Of a stretch of DNA of 30,803 nt, positions 14,547 to 23,493 are shown piece by piece. The first letter of the stretch is position 1. Each line of letters opens with the position of its first letter. The notes beneath the pieces are model-generated. The model worked only from the letters and a program-made list of their open reading frames with translations. It was not told where the DNA came from and ran no database searches. A program made the translations under genes and the position numbers. The DNA comes from Bacillaceae bacterium OF18-1A. GTDB taxonomy: Bacteria > Bacillota > Bacilli > Bacillales > Bacillaceae_G. The stretch spans positions 1 to 30,803 of the forward strand of contig JAQEWB010000018.1 of the NCBI GenBank assembly GCA_027694045.1, given 5' to 3'.

Positions 14547-14687
14547 GTGCATTTAAAAATATCTCTGAGACTGTGTGTATAAAGGATAACTCGGCGGTAA
14601 AAAGTGAGATTTGCACAATCTAGCATATATTTTACATTGTGGAAACCCTTGTCATATCTGTATTTTACAAAAAACTATCATTGTGCA
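14545..14687. repeat. Cluster of TTGTGCA motifs and right copy of the AGCATATATTTTACA repeat
   Basis: TTGTGCA at 14545-14551 and 14681-14687 and its complement TGCACAA at 14611-14617 surround the exact 15-mer AGCATATATTTTACA (14621-14635). That 15-mer sits between CACAAT and ATTGTG, an inverted pair (14613-14640). A degenerate copy of the 15-mer, CATATCTGTATTTTACA, follows at about 14653-14669. Likely protein-binding sites, with no gene in this 283-base gap. Confidence 0.5.
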
Positions 14688-14816
14688 ACCCCATTTATCG
14701 CACACCCATTTTAAGGCGTCATACTGCCTTGTATAGCGTCGTTAAATCTCCCTAATAGAAAAGCGTTTAAAAATAAATAAAACACCCTTCAAATTGAATC
14801 TGAGAATGATCTGATA

Positions 14817-15047
14817 CTATGAAAATAAATTATTAACTTTTTCAGGGTGTTTTTCCACATAGCCCATAAAAGCGTGGTAACAATCCTTTCGACTTCTACC
14901 ATTTATGATGTTTCGTATAGTTGTTCTAGTGACAGGAAACATTGTTTCTAACTGATAGGGCTGATAATCTTTAATCTTATTTAGATACAGTATTTTATAT
15001 ACGTCCTTATCTGTCAATTTTACGTTGTTAAATCCAACACCATTCAT
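14817..15047 (-). CDS. Small helix-turn-helix protein
   Basis: 76 residues. YQLETMFPVTRTTIRNIINGRSRKDCY (about 32-58) has the spacing of a helix-turn-helix in which TRTTIRNII is the recognition helix, as in small phage regulators and the DNA-reading repeats of homing nucleases. It could be a regulator or a recombination directionality factor. The sequence does not decide. Start ATG with GGAAAGG upstream. A long-loop stem ACACCCT/AGGGTGT (14782-14788 with 14844-14850), followed on the minus strand by TTTTATTTATTTTT, may be its terminator. Confidence 0.55.
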   Translation of the reverse strand: MNGVGFNNVKLTDKDVYKILYLNKIKDYQPYQLETMFPVTRTTIRNIINGRSRKDCYHAFMGYVEKHPEKVNNLFS

Positions 15048-15097
15048 AAAAACCTTTCCTTTCCAAATAATTTAGCCTTTTAAATCGCTTTTCTTAT

Positions 15098-15328
15098 TCA
15101 ATTATCATAATCTTCTTCATGTGGACTCTCATCAATTGGTTCTAGGTCTATAATTAAACGCTTAACAATTCCTTTTTCATCCGTTTCACCAAGTACAGAA
15201 AACCAACCTCCATCACTTTCTGTCTCTATTTGTAGTCCTAAAATATCACAGTCTCCTAATCGAATAGTTGCTGTGTCTGTAGCAAACTCCCCTAAATAAA
15301 TAATGCCATTCTTAACGTTTGTTCTCAT
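15098..15328 (-). CDS. Small acidic protein of unknown function
   Basis: 76 residues starting MRTNVKNGIIYLGEF and ending in an acidic tail (EPIDESPHEEDYDN). Alternating hydrophobic residues suggest a small beta-rich fold. The ATG at 15328 is chosen because GGAGGT lies seven bases before it; the frame five codons longer starts with TTG inside that site. Its upstream region carries copy B of the two-part motif about 60 bases before the start, which groups it with mod-res and the helicase-like gene. Strong acidity would fit a DNA-mimic anti-restriction protein, but that is speculation. Confidence 0.55.
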   Translation of the reverse strand: MRTNVKNGIIYLGEFATDTATIRLGDCDILGLQIETESDGGWFSVLGETDEKGIVKRLIIDLEPIDESPHEEDYDN

Positions 15329-15386
15329 TATCTTTACCTCCAAGTAATTGTTTTTAGAGGCTTGTTATCGCCCCTTACATTTAGAT

Positions 15387-15414
15387 ACTTGCAATTTCAT
15401 TTCATAATAGGACA
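15387..15414 (-). promoter_or_regulatory. Two-part motif, copy B
   Basis: ACTTGCA, 13 bases, ATAGGACA on the plus strand. The flank CTTACATTTAGAT before it closely matches copy C (CTTACATATAGTC). Read on the minus strand this flank gives a CTAAATG, a possible -10 region, after TGCAAGT. It lies 59 bases upstream of the start of the 76-residue acidic protein. Confidence 0.6.
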
Positions 15415-15534
15415 TCAGATTGATAAAATTTTTATAAGATCAATAAAAAAGTTATATTCCTCACTAATAAATCTCCTTTTATGATTCAAATTCTTAATGC
15501 TTTCCCAATGCTATTCTCGTGGGAAGATATAATG

Positions 15535-15569
15535 ATAAAAAATAAAAGGATCGGCTACTATGCCCATCC
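15535..15569 (-). terminator. Terminator of the zinc-ribbon gene
   Basis: Minus strand GGAT.GGC-ATAGTA-GCC.ATCC followed by TTTTATTTTTTATC. It overlaps the last codons. Confidence 0.65.
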
Positions 15570-15788
15570 TCGTTTATTCTTATATTCTTGGTCAACTTCT
15601 TCTATACACTCCTTTGAACAAAACATTAAACCCGTCGGGCTATACTCGTCACAATAGTCCCAAGTATAATATCCCCCCTCAGGTTCTTTAGGAACATATA
15701 TAACCGTATTACAATGATTACAGCGATAATACCAATGTCCTTTGTATTTCTTTTTATATGGATTAAAAGAATATCGTTCTAATTCCAC
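15558..15788 (-). CDS. Small zinc-ribbon-like protein
   Basis: 76 residues with RCNHC (Cys23, Cys26), Cys46 and CSKEC (Cys57, Cys61), the pattern of a treble-clef zinc site, plus many aromatic residues. The start is GTG at 15788: GGAGG lies seven bases upstream, and the ATG in between is out of frame. Probably a structural or nucleic-acid-binding zinc protein; partner unknown. It resembles the second cysteine cluster of the protein encoded at 10971-11339. Confidence 0.55.
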   Translation of the reverse strand: MELERYSFNPYKKKYKGHWYYRCNHCNTVIYVPKEPEGGYYTWDYCDEYSPTGLMFCSKECIEEVDQEYKNKRGWA

Positions 15789-16213
15789 GCCATTTCCTCC
15801 TATTACTTATATCAAGTAATGAAAACACTATTGATATCATTACTCCTATGCTAACCATATCCCTTCACTACAATAGTCCCAGCAATATGTATATTTAACA
15901 TCACTGGTAACAAACTTCTTTCAAACCTTTTAATAATTTACTATAACTCGGCTACGCCTCGTGTTCGGGCAAAAAATGCCCTCACCACTATTTCTAGAAA
16001 TAATACAATTCTATATAGCTATTAAAGTATGCCCTGAATAATCACGAAGAGGGGTAGCCTGTTTTTTAGGCTATCCCTTGTAGTGTTATTCGGGATTGTC
16101 TTTTAATACTTATAATATTTTTTATATCTTTCTTATAAGGAAATATCCAAGAAACCCAGTGTTATCAAGGGTTACAGCGTTTCTTTACTAAGCAATAAAA
16201 GTAGAGGAAGTAA
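15789..16213. other. Gene-free stretch with two hairpins
   Basis: No gene supported. A small hairpin GGGCA-AAAAA-TGCCC is at 15967-15981 and a larger one, GGGTAGCCT/AGGCTATCCC with a single bulge and a T-rich loop, at 16052-16077. Neither is followed by a T run on either strand, so they are not ordinary terminators. They could be single-stranded DNA or RNA structures. Confidence 0.4.
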
Positions 16214-17479
16214 TTAAATTTCATTATTGAGGTACTGTTCCAACAACGTTCTCATTCGCTTAGATGGAATATAAACATTTATTGATTCTCCTGTACGAAT
16301 ACGACTACGAAAAAGACATTGAAGTAGTTCTGATAATGCAAATAAATCACCATTAAGCTGTACCCCTCGCTTATTAAAAAAGTGTTTTATCAAAGGATTT
16401 GTGTAAATGTTAGCTAAATAGATACACGTCCTTTTATGCTGGAATTGGTTTGTAGCACGTGCATTTACACTTACAAAGTGTTCTTTCAACCCCATAGGTG
16501 CTAGGCTATCTTTAAACTCTTTAAAAGTAGTCCACATGACCTCAGTAGTAGGTACATTACATTTATTACGGTAGAAGTTATAAGCGTTATCTCTAATGAT
16601 TTTCTTTGTATCCTTATTTTTAGTTTTCTTTTTTAAATCAGACACACTAAAATAATTATGCTTATTTCCCATCTTGTTCATATCCTTTTTATCTTTAGGT
16701 GAAAGATAATAAATGTTAATCAGTTCCTTCAAATGTGAACGGTCTTCATTTTTAAAAGACACATATGGTGCTAACTTATAGTTATCGCCTTCTTTTACAA
16801 CTGATTGATACACATACTCTTGACCAAATAAATCAAAATAAGCACGTTGAATCTGTCCATCAAACATATAGGTCAGAATAAAAACTTCCTCAAAACACTT
16901 AAATATTTCCACAGGGAAAATCCAATATACTGCACTGGGTTCATTTGCTTTGTCTTCATACATCATTAAGTTCCCTGAATAAGCTAGGTTCCTCAATTTT
17001 TCAAAGTACCCTTTTCTATAATCAAGTTGCTTCCAGTGAACAACACCGTTTTGATCTACTCCAATTACCTCGTTTTCTGTTAGCATTTTTAAGTCATCTT
17101 TTGAAACATCTACTTGTTCAATAACATCCATAACTTCATCTAGGATTAGCGTGTAATTCTCCATGTCTAACAAATCAATGACTTCACTATTTATATTTCT
17201 AAAAAGTGAATGTGTAGAAACAATGTTTTTACCTTCTGAGATGAGACGTTTTATATCTTCTAGCTTTGTTTCCCCTTTACAATCAGCTTGTGGTTGGTGA
17301 AAGTTACGATTAACAGAAGTAATTATTCGTTCTACCTCATTTATAAAGGGGGTAATGTAAATAAATTTTTGATACGCTGGTGCGTTCTTCATGAACTGTA
17401 TTGCCCAACTAGTTTTGCCACTACCCATAATTGAATCAATGATGTTAATTTTTGTCTGTACTGAATGTTTTAATAACAT
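16214..17479 (-). CDS. DEAD-like P-loop NTPase, possible replication helicase of the element
   Basis: 421 residues starting MLLKHSVQTK (ATG 17479, AAAGGAG seven bases upstream; a longer frame to 17560 lacks a ribosome-binding site). Walker A is DSIMGSGKT (15-23). Walker B is LILDE (111-115), a DEXX-box variant. Near the C-terminus QCLFRSRIR (about 387-395) matches helicase motif VI, which uses Q...R..R. The layout resembles superfamily 2 proteins such as phage origin-binding helicases. It probably unwinds or remodels DNA during maintenance of the excised element. No primase or separate Rep is visible, so it is the best replication candidate here. Copy C of the two-part motif lies 53 bases upstream, and a long structured region precedes it. 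Confidence 0.65.
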   Translation of the reverse strand: MLLKHSVQTKINIIDSIMGSGKTSWAIQFMKNAPAYQKFIYITPFINEVERIITSVNRNFHQPQADCKGETKLEDIKRLISEGKNIVSTHSLFRNINSEVIDLLDMENYTLILDEVMDVIEQVDVSKDDLKMLTENEVIGVDQNGVVHWKQLDYRKGYFEKLRNLAYSGNLMMYEDKANEPSAVYWIFPVEIFKCFEEVFILTYMFDGQIQRAYFDLFGQEYVYQSVVKEGDNYKLAPYVSFKNEDRSHLKELINIYYLSPKDKKDMNKMGNKHNYFSVSDLKKKTKNKDTKKIIRDNAYNFYRNKCNVPTTEVMWTTFKEFKDSLAPMGLKEHFVSVNARATNQFQHKRTCIYLANIYTNPLIKHFFNKRGVQLNGDLFALSELLQCLFRSRIRTGESINVYIPSKRMRTLLEQYLNNEI

Positions 17480-17531
17480 ATCTAAACTCCTTTTCCCGTA
17501 TAGTCCTGTAAGATTTGTCTTACATATAGTC

Positions 17532-17559
17532 ACTTGCAGAAAAAGAATAAAATAGGACA
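17532..17559 (-). promoter_or_regulatory. Two-part motif, copy C (upstream of the helicase-like gene)
   Basis: ACTTGCA, 13 bases, ATAGGACA on the plus strand. On the minus strand it reads TGTCCTAT...TGCAAGT followed by GACTATATG, where TATATG could be a -10. There is no consensus -35, as expected if an activator binds the motif. The motif begins 53 bases before the start codon. Confidence 0.6.
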
Positions 17560-17700
17560 AATAAAATTGATTAGTAGTTACTTTCTTCTACAAATATCCG
17601 TATTTAGTGGTAATTAAAATGATTTGAATCTCTTGACTTTAGGTTTTCCTTTTCGCTGAATTAACTAGATTTGTCTAGGAAATATTGGACAGAAGAATGA

Positions 17701-17743
17701 CTACCTTTATAACACTTCAAAAAACAAAGTGCTATAAAAGTAG
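17701..17743 (-). promoter_or_regulatory. 17-bp RNA hairpin in the upstream region of the helicase-like gene
   Basis: On the minus strand CUACUUUUAUAGCACUU pairs over its full length with AAGUGUUAUAAAGGUAG around a 9-base loop. The two imperfect positions are G-U pairs in the minus-strand RNA but would be A-C mismatches on the plus strand. This points to a functional minus-strand transcript. An 18-codon frame (17732-17788) ends inside its 5' arm. Confidence 0.55.
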
Positions 17744-17788
17744 ACGTTCTTTAATACTGAATTGAACTGAGTTTGCTGAGGTTTCCAT
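17732..17788 (-). CDS. Possible 18-residue leader peptide
   Basis: ATG 17788 to TAG 17732 encodes METSANSVQFSIKERLLL. AAGGTGAT lies five bases before the ATG, a good ribosome-binding site. The stop codon is inside the 5' arm of the following hairpin, as in translational attenuators, so ribosome progress could open that hairpin. No further evidence of translation. Confidence 0.3.
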   Translation of the reverse strand: METSANSVQFSIKERLLL

Positions 17789-18158
17789 CGTATCACCTTG
17801 TTTGAACGCTAGATTTTCATCTGCAACGAACTTTTAACATGTCATGCTTGTCCAACATGCTGAAAAAACTTAGGGAAGGAATTGTACTACTGACATAACC
17901 TTAATTACTCGTAACCTAATATAATTTTTCTTATTCGTTGCTACCTGTACCGTAGTACACCAAGCAACCAGCCGAACCGTTAGTGGTCGTTCTCACCTAG
18001 ACTCTTAACAACGTAAACAAGGAACCGTTATCTGTTAGGACGCTTAATTTTATGACATTGGCTTAGCTAACCTGTTCAAGTTTTACGAGTGTTAGGTCAT
18101 TCCTCGTTCGGAAATTCCCGTACACTAGCTTAAAAAAGACAATAAGAAACTAAACCTC

Positions 18159-18187
18159 TTGCATTATATTTTTTAAAAAATTATAAT
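18159..18187 (+). promoter_or_regulatory. Near-consensus sigma-A promoter of a small RNA
   Basis: TTGCAT, exactly 17 bases (almost all A/T), TATAAT. The start would be near 18194. Confidence 0.75.
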
Positions 18188-18193
18188 GGAGGT

Positions 18194-18280
18194 GCTGAAT
18201 GTACGGAATATCCGTTATTTAGTTTTAAAATCGTAGTTTTTAACTGGCGGTCACCTATTCTCAGTAGGTGACTTTTTCTT
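18194..18280 (+). ncRNA. Candidate ~87-nt small RNA
   Basis: It begins seven bases after a near-consensus promoter and ends at a clean intrinsic terminator, with no gene between. The transcript contains a small hairpin ACGGA-ATA-TCCGT (18203-18215) and an A/U-rich linker. The segment AATAUCCG-U-UAUUUAGU (18207-18223) recurs as DNA at 17593-17608 with one base missing. A minus-strand transcript crossing 17593-17608 would therefore pair with the small RNA over 16 bp plus a bulge. A seven-codon frame starts in it, but the strong GGAGG lies before the predicted start site, so coding is unlikely. Plasmid copy-control antisense RNAs have this layout. Confidence 0.6.
18250..18280 (+). terminator. 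Terminator of the small RNA
   Basis: Perfect 8-bp stem GTCACCTA/TAGGTGAC with a 7-base loop followed by TTTTTCTTTT. On the opposite strand there is no T run, so it acts only rightward. Confidence 0.85.
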
Positions 18281-18418
18281 TTATTACAGCTTTTTATTCA
18301 CACAGCTTCACTAAAGATAAATACAAATCATATAACTTATGTAATGCTTCATTTCAACATAATTTAATACTGATGTGATTTCCCCTTAGAAAAATTGTTT
18401 ATTCTTCTCTTTCTCCAT

Positions 18419-19348
18419 TCAAACTTTCAATTCGTTCAACGGAGATTTAATTCTACCCATATTTAAAATTGTCTCCTGATCCAACCCCTTTAGATAATTT
18501 GCTGTTATTTGCGTGTCAAAATGACCTAACAGCCTACTCAAACTATAAACATCTAACCCATTACGCAATTGCTTCTGTGCGAAGTAATGTCTACAATCAT
18601 GGGGAGAACAGCGAACCACTTTCCTTACACCGGCATTTAAACAATGTTCCTTTAGGATTTTATTGATCCTTGAACGTGATAATCGTTCGGCACACTGATC
18701 TAAAAAATAATAATCCTCTATCTCATCTGAGTATTTTAGTTTAAATCGTTCTTTCCTTAGCACCTCGTATTTCCGCATATACCTACGCATTACCTTGCTG
18801 ATATATACTAGACGCTGTTTAGAACCTTTTCCATGGATTAAAATGTGCTTAGTTGATATATCATTAACCTTTATATTACAAAGTTCACTTACACGGATTC
18901 CAGTATCGAATAGTACAATTAAAATCAGCTTGTCCCTCACATTCGAATATGTTTTTTCTGATACGTCACTAATAATTCGCTGTACCTCATCATCACTGAA
19001 TGTGAAAATTACTCGCTTTTCTTCCTTCAAGTTTTTAATCTTCCTCATTGGATTATCAAACTCATCTATAAACTCTTCTTCAACTAAATAGTTAAAGAAC
19101 ACACGCAAAGTTGCTAAGCTACCGTTAATCGTGATTTGTTTTTCATTTCCTAACTGTTGACAGTGTTGAATATACCTCTTCACATGTAACGTTCGTACAT
19201 CTTCTACTTCTGAAATCCCGAACTGATTCTCCATAAAATCGTGCCAACGCTTTAAACGATATGTACAAAGATCAATGTACTCAGGCTTCCTATTTTGAAT
19301 CTGTTGATTCATTCGGAAGTCATCTATATGTTCAATGATTTTAGACAA
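18419..19348 (-). CDS. int: Tyrosine recombinase, integrase of the guaA-inserted element
   Basis: Site-specific recombinase that integrates and excises the element at the guaA 3' end. The 309-residue protein has an N-terminal SAM-like core-binding domain (about 15-95) and a catalytic domain with Arg152 (TGIRVSEL), Lys174 (HGKGSKQR), His250-X2-Arg253 (PHDCRH), His276 (LLGHFD) and nucleophile Tyr285 (TANYLKG). Its size is that of XerC/XerD; there is no extra arm-binding domain. The start is TTG with AAAGGGGG upstream; no ATG fits. It lies 165 bases from the attachment repeat, the usual place for an integrase. A promoter candidate TTGCTT-16-TATTAT is at 19407-19434. Its own terminator is not obvious. 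Confidence 0.93.
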   Translation of the reverse strand: MSKIIEHIDDFRMNQQIQNRKPEYIDLCTYRLKRWHDFMENQFGISEVEDVRTLHVKRYIQHCQQLGNEKQITINGSLATLRVFFNYLVEEEFIDEFDNPMRKIKNLKEEKRVIFTFSDDEVQRIISDVSEKTYSNVRDKLILIVLFDTGIRVSELCNIKVNDISTKHILIHGKGSKQRLVYISKVMRRYMRKYEVLRKERFKLKYSDEIEDYYFLDQCAERLSRSRINKILKEHCLNAGVRKVVRCSPHDCRHYFAQKQLRNGLDVYSLSRLLGHFDTQITANYLKGLDQETILNMGRIKSPLNELKV

Positions 19349-19406
19349 ACAAAAAACCCCCTTTCATCCGTAATAAAATACACGAATAAAAGAGAGTTTA
19401 ATTTTG

Positions 19407-19434
19407 ATAATAAATAGTTGTACGTAAAAAGCAA
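19407..19434 (-). promoter_or_regulatory. Candidate integrase promoter
   Basis: Minus strand TTGCTT, 16 bases, TATTAT, about 60 bases before the TTG start. Upstream, TGTTGATTTATCA and ATGTTTATCA (about 19455-19482) form a short repeat that could be an operator or an integrase arm site. Confidence 0.5.
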
Positions 19435-19513
19435 TTTCTCTAACCAAGAATCCATGATAAACATTGATAAATCAACATTTACCTCGATTTCTCACTAGCT
19501 AAATCTACTTATT

Positions 19514-19704
19514 CTATTCCCACTCAATAGTTGCTGGTGGCTTACTCGTTACATCATACACGATACGGTTAACGTGTTTTACCTCGTTTACGATACGTAC
19601 AGAGATTTTCTCTAATACGTCCCAAGGGATACGTGCCCAGTCAGCTGTCATACCATCAATAGATGTTACTGCACGGATACCTACTGTGTAATCGTAAGTA
19701 CGCT
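19514..19704 (-). repeat. Attachment-site direct repeat, integrase-proximal copy
   Basis: Matches 4211-4401 at 188 of 191 positions in the same orientation; differences are at 19529, 19583 and 19655. It forms the last 62 codons and stop of the intact guaA. The crossover lies in one of the identical stretches; the longest are 71 bp (4281-4351) and 53 bp (4227-4279). Because the element supplies this end, the guaA protein is unchanged by integration. Confidence 0.95.
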
Positions 19705-21052
19705 CGTCACCCATAACACCTACGCTACGCATACCAGGAAGCGCAGTGAAGTATTGCCAGATTTCGCGGTCTAATCCTGCTTTAATAATTTCTTCACGTA
19801 AAATCGCATCAGATTCACGAACGATTTCTAATTTCTCTTCTGTGATTTCACCTAATACACGAATACCAAGACCAGGGCCTGGGAATGGTTGACGCCATAC
19901 GATTTCATCAGGAATTCCTAGTTCAGATCCTAATACACGTACTTCGTCTTTAAATAACGTGTTTAAAGGCTCAATTAATTTGAACTGCATGTCTTCTGGA
20001 AGTCCACCAACGTTATGGTGAGATTTAATTGTTTGTGCAGTTGCTGTACCACTCTCAACGATATCTGTATAAAGTGTACCTTGCGCTAGGAAGTCCATTC
20101 CTTGTAATTTAGAAGCTTCATCATCAAAAACGTAAATGAACTCGTTACCGATAATTTTACGTTTTTGCTCTGGATCTTCTACACCTTTTAACTTGTTCAT
20201 GAAGCGTTCTTTTGCATCCACTTTAATAACGTTCATGTGGAAGCCTTCGCTAAATGTTTTCATAACGCCTTCCGCTTCACCTTTACGAAGTAAGCCGTGG
20301 TCAACGAAAATACATGTTAATTGATCGCCAATTGCTTTATGAATTAACACCGCTACAACAGAAGAGTCTACACCGCCACTAAGTGCGCATAGTACTTTTT
20401 TGTCTCCAACAGTTTCACGGATTTTCTCTAATTCTACTTCGATAAAGTTCTCCATGTTCCATCCTTCAGAACAACCACATGCGCCGAATACGAAGTTTTT
20501 AATTAAATCGTTACCGTGCTCAGAGTGACGTACTTCTGGGTGGAATTGTACACCGTATAAGTTTTTCGCTTCATTGCTCATACCAGCAATTGGGCAAGAC
20601 TCACTTGTCGCATCTACTACGAATCCTTCAGGTAAACCAGTTACTAAGTCGCCATGACTCATCCATACAACTTGCTCTTCTGGAAGGTTCGTATATAATT
20701 TTGATTCGTTCTCTACTTTAAGAACAGCTTTTCCGTACTCACGGTGGTTTGCACGTTCTACTTTACCACCGAAGTGTTGTGTCATAAGCTGCATACCGTA
20801 ACAAATACCGAAAATCGGTAATCCTAGTTCAAATATTTTTTCATCACAATGTAATGCACCTTCACCGTATACACTATTTGGTCCACCAGAGAAAATAATC
20901 CCTTTTGGATTCATTGCTTTAATTTCTTCTGCAGTAATTGTATGTGGATGAAGTTCACTGTATACACCGAACTCACGAATTCGACGTGCTATTAACTGAT
21001 TGTACTGACTCCCAAAATCCAAAACGATAATTGTATCATGTTGCTTTTTCAA
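19514..21052 (-). CDS. guaA: GMP synthase (glutamine-hydrolysing)
   Basis: Converts XMP to GMP with ATP and glutamine, the last step of GMP synthesis in the cytoplasm. The 512 residues comprise a class I glutamine amidotransferase with nucleophile Cys84 (FGICYGMQ) and His171/Glu173 (FHPEV), the ATP pyrophosphatase loop SGGVDSS (225-231) and the dimerisation domain ending PPATIEWE. The start chosen is TTG at 21052 ([10 protein letters not shown]) because GGGGTGA lies six bases upstream. A GTG three codons earlier sits inside that site. Its final 62 codons come from the mobile element without changing the protein. The original terminator now lies 15 kb away at 4162-4200, and no clear replacement is seen before the integrase gene, so read-through into the element is possible. 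Confidence 0.97.
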   Translation of the reverse strand: MKKQHDTIIVLDFGSQYNQLIARRIREFGVYSELHPHTITAEEIKAMNPKGIIFSGGPNSVYGEGALHCDEKIFELGLPIFGICYGMQLMTQHFGGKVERANHREYGKAVLKVENESKLYTNLPEEQVVWMSHGDLVTGLPEGFVVDATSESCPIAGMSNEAKNLYGVQFHPEVRHSEHGNDLIKNFVFGACGCSEGWNMENFIEVELEKIRETVGDKKVLCALSGGVDSSVVAVLIHKAIGDQLTCIFVDHGLLRKGEAEGVMKTFSEGFHMNVIKVDAKERFMNKLKGVEDPEQKRKIIGNEFIYVFDDEASKLQGMDFLAQGTLYTDIVESGTATAQTIKSHHNVGGLPEDMQFKLIEPLNTLFKDEVRVLGSELGIPDEIVWRQPFPGPGLGIRVLGEITEEKLEIVRESDAILREEIIKAGLDREIWQYFTALPGMRSVGVMGDERTYDYTVGIRAVTSIDGMTADWARIPWDVLEKISVRIVNEVKHVNRIVYDVTSKPPATIEWE

Positions 21053-21123
21053 AATAATCACCCCAACGTTAGTTCTCGTATATAAATATTTTCACCAATT
21101 AGGCGAAAAGCATTACTAATATA

Positions 21124-21184
21124 ATAAAAAAAGCCAGTCCTCCGCCTCTAGTCTCATAACAAAGAAAAGGCAGGGGTCTGGCTT
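21124..21184 (-). terminator. Riboswitch terminator of guaA
   Basis: Minus strand AAGCCAG pairs with CTGGCTT at the base of a longer imperfect stem, followed by TTTTTTTATT. It lies between the purine aptamer and the guaA start. Confidence 0.75.
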
Positions 21185-21230
21185 TATAAAGAAAGATAGT
21201 CTCCGCTCTTTATAAATATAAGACACACTG

Positions 21231-21301
21231 CCTTCATAGTCAGGTTGTTTACGGTAACCCGGTAGAGACTCTCAAACCATATCATTGAGGATATATGAAG
21301 G
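21231..21301 (-). promoter_or_regulatory. Purine (guanine-class) riboswitch aptamer upstream of guaA
   Basis: Conserved core on the minus strand: P1 CCTTCATA/TATGAAGG, the GATATGG and AGAGTCTCTACC segments, TACCGTAAACAACC and CTGACTATGAAGG. The discriminator base is C, so guanine or hypoxanthine is expected. Excess guanine would terminate transcription at 21124-21184. Confidence 0.93.
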
Positions 21302-21324
21302 ATCGTTTTATATTATCTTCCTAG

Positions 21325-21354
21325 ATTCTAACAATGAAGTATCAATATGGTCAA
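21325..21354 (-). promoter_or_regulatory. guaA promoter
   Basis: Minus strand TTGACC, 18 bases, TAGAAT, about 20 bases before the riboswitch. No PurR-type box is seen here, unlike at pbuG. Confidence 0.7.
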
Positions 21355-21410
21355 GAGAGAAAGCGACAAAATTCTACAGAAATTAAATTTCCTTTTCTAA
21401 AAAACATAAA

Positions 21411-21444
21411 AAAACATCCACTTCTATATAGAAGTGGATGTTTT
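21411..21444 (-). terminator. groESL terminator
   Basis: Perfect 14-bp stem AAAACATCCACTTC with its complement and a TATATA loop, flanked by T on the minus strand. It lies 15 bases past the groEL stop. Confidence 0.9.
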
Positions 21445-21458
21445 CAGGGCAAACGGAA

Positions 21459-23123
<1,665 letters not shown>

Positions 23124-23131
23124 TTATATAA

Positions 23132-23416
23132 TTAACCGATAACCGCTAAAATGTCACTTTCACGTAAAATCAAGTACTCTTTACCTTCGTATTTCACTTC
23201 AGTACCTGCATATTTTGAGAAGATGATAAGATCACCTGCTGCTACCTCTAAAGCAACACGCTCACCATTTTCAAGCACTCGACCAGTACCTACTGCAACA
23301 ACTTTACCCTCTTGTGGTTTTTCTTTTGCAGTGTCTGGTAATACAATACCACTTGCTGTTTTTTCTTCTGCTTGAACAAGCTCAATTACAACGCGATCAC
23401 CTAATGGCTTTAGCAT
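23132..23416 (-). CDS. groES: Co-chaperonin GroES (Hsp10)
   Basis: Heptameric lid of the GroEL chamber. The 94-residue protein starts [13 protein letters not shown] and contains the mobile loop [10 protein letters not shown] that contacts GroEL. I use the ATG at 23416 with AGGAGG nine bases upstream; the frame could be extended six codons but would start inside that site. First gene of the groESL operon. Confidence 0.99.
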   Translation of the reverse strand: MLKPLGDRVVIELVQAEEKTASGIVLPDTAKEKPQEGKVVAVGTGRVLENGERVALEVAAGDLIIFSKYAGTEVKYEGKEYLILRESDILAVIG

Positions 23417-23456
23417 GAACGATAACCTCCTCATTTTGTTATGTAAATTTTATTTA

Positions 23457-23483
23457 TTAGCACTCAAGTCTCCCGAGTGCTAA
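23457..23483 (-). promoter_or_regulatory. CIRCE operator (HrcA binding site)
   Basis: Perfect inverted repeat TTAGCACTC-N9-GAGTGCTAA between the promoter and groES. HrcA repressor bound here keeps groESL low until heat or protein stress. Confidence 0.98.
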
Positions 23484-23493
23484 CACACTTATA

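Larger units (their letters stand above)
17480..18418. other. Gene-free 0.9-kb region between helicase-like gene and integrase
   Basis: No frame of useful length. It holds motif copy C, a small inverted repeat CTAGA-TTTG-TCTAG (17665-17678), the 17-bp hairpin at 17701-17743 with a mini reading frame, a TGTAC-CGTA-GTACA hairpin (17946-17959), a GAACCGTTA element present twice (about 17974 and 18022) and a small RNA gene (18159-18280). This looks like a control region for the helicase-like gene and perhaps the replication origin. The stretch 18283-18418 shows nothing. Confidence 0.5.

Noticed and set aside
14005..14626. Minus-strand frames opposite the resolvase
   Set aside because: They are shadows of the clear resolvase reading frame, without ribosome-binding sites.
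18198..18222. Seven-codon frame in the small RNA as a toxin or leader peptide
   Set aside because: The strong GGAGG lies upstream of the predicted transcription start, so it would not be in the RNA.
4402..19513. Conjugative (self-transmissible) element
   Set aside because: No relaxase, coupling ATPase, VirB4-like or mating-channel gene is visible, so self-transfer is not supported.
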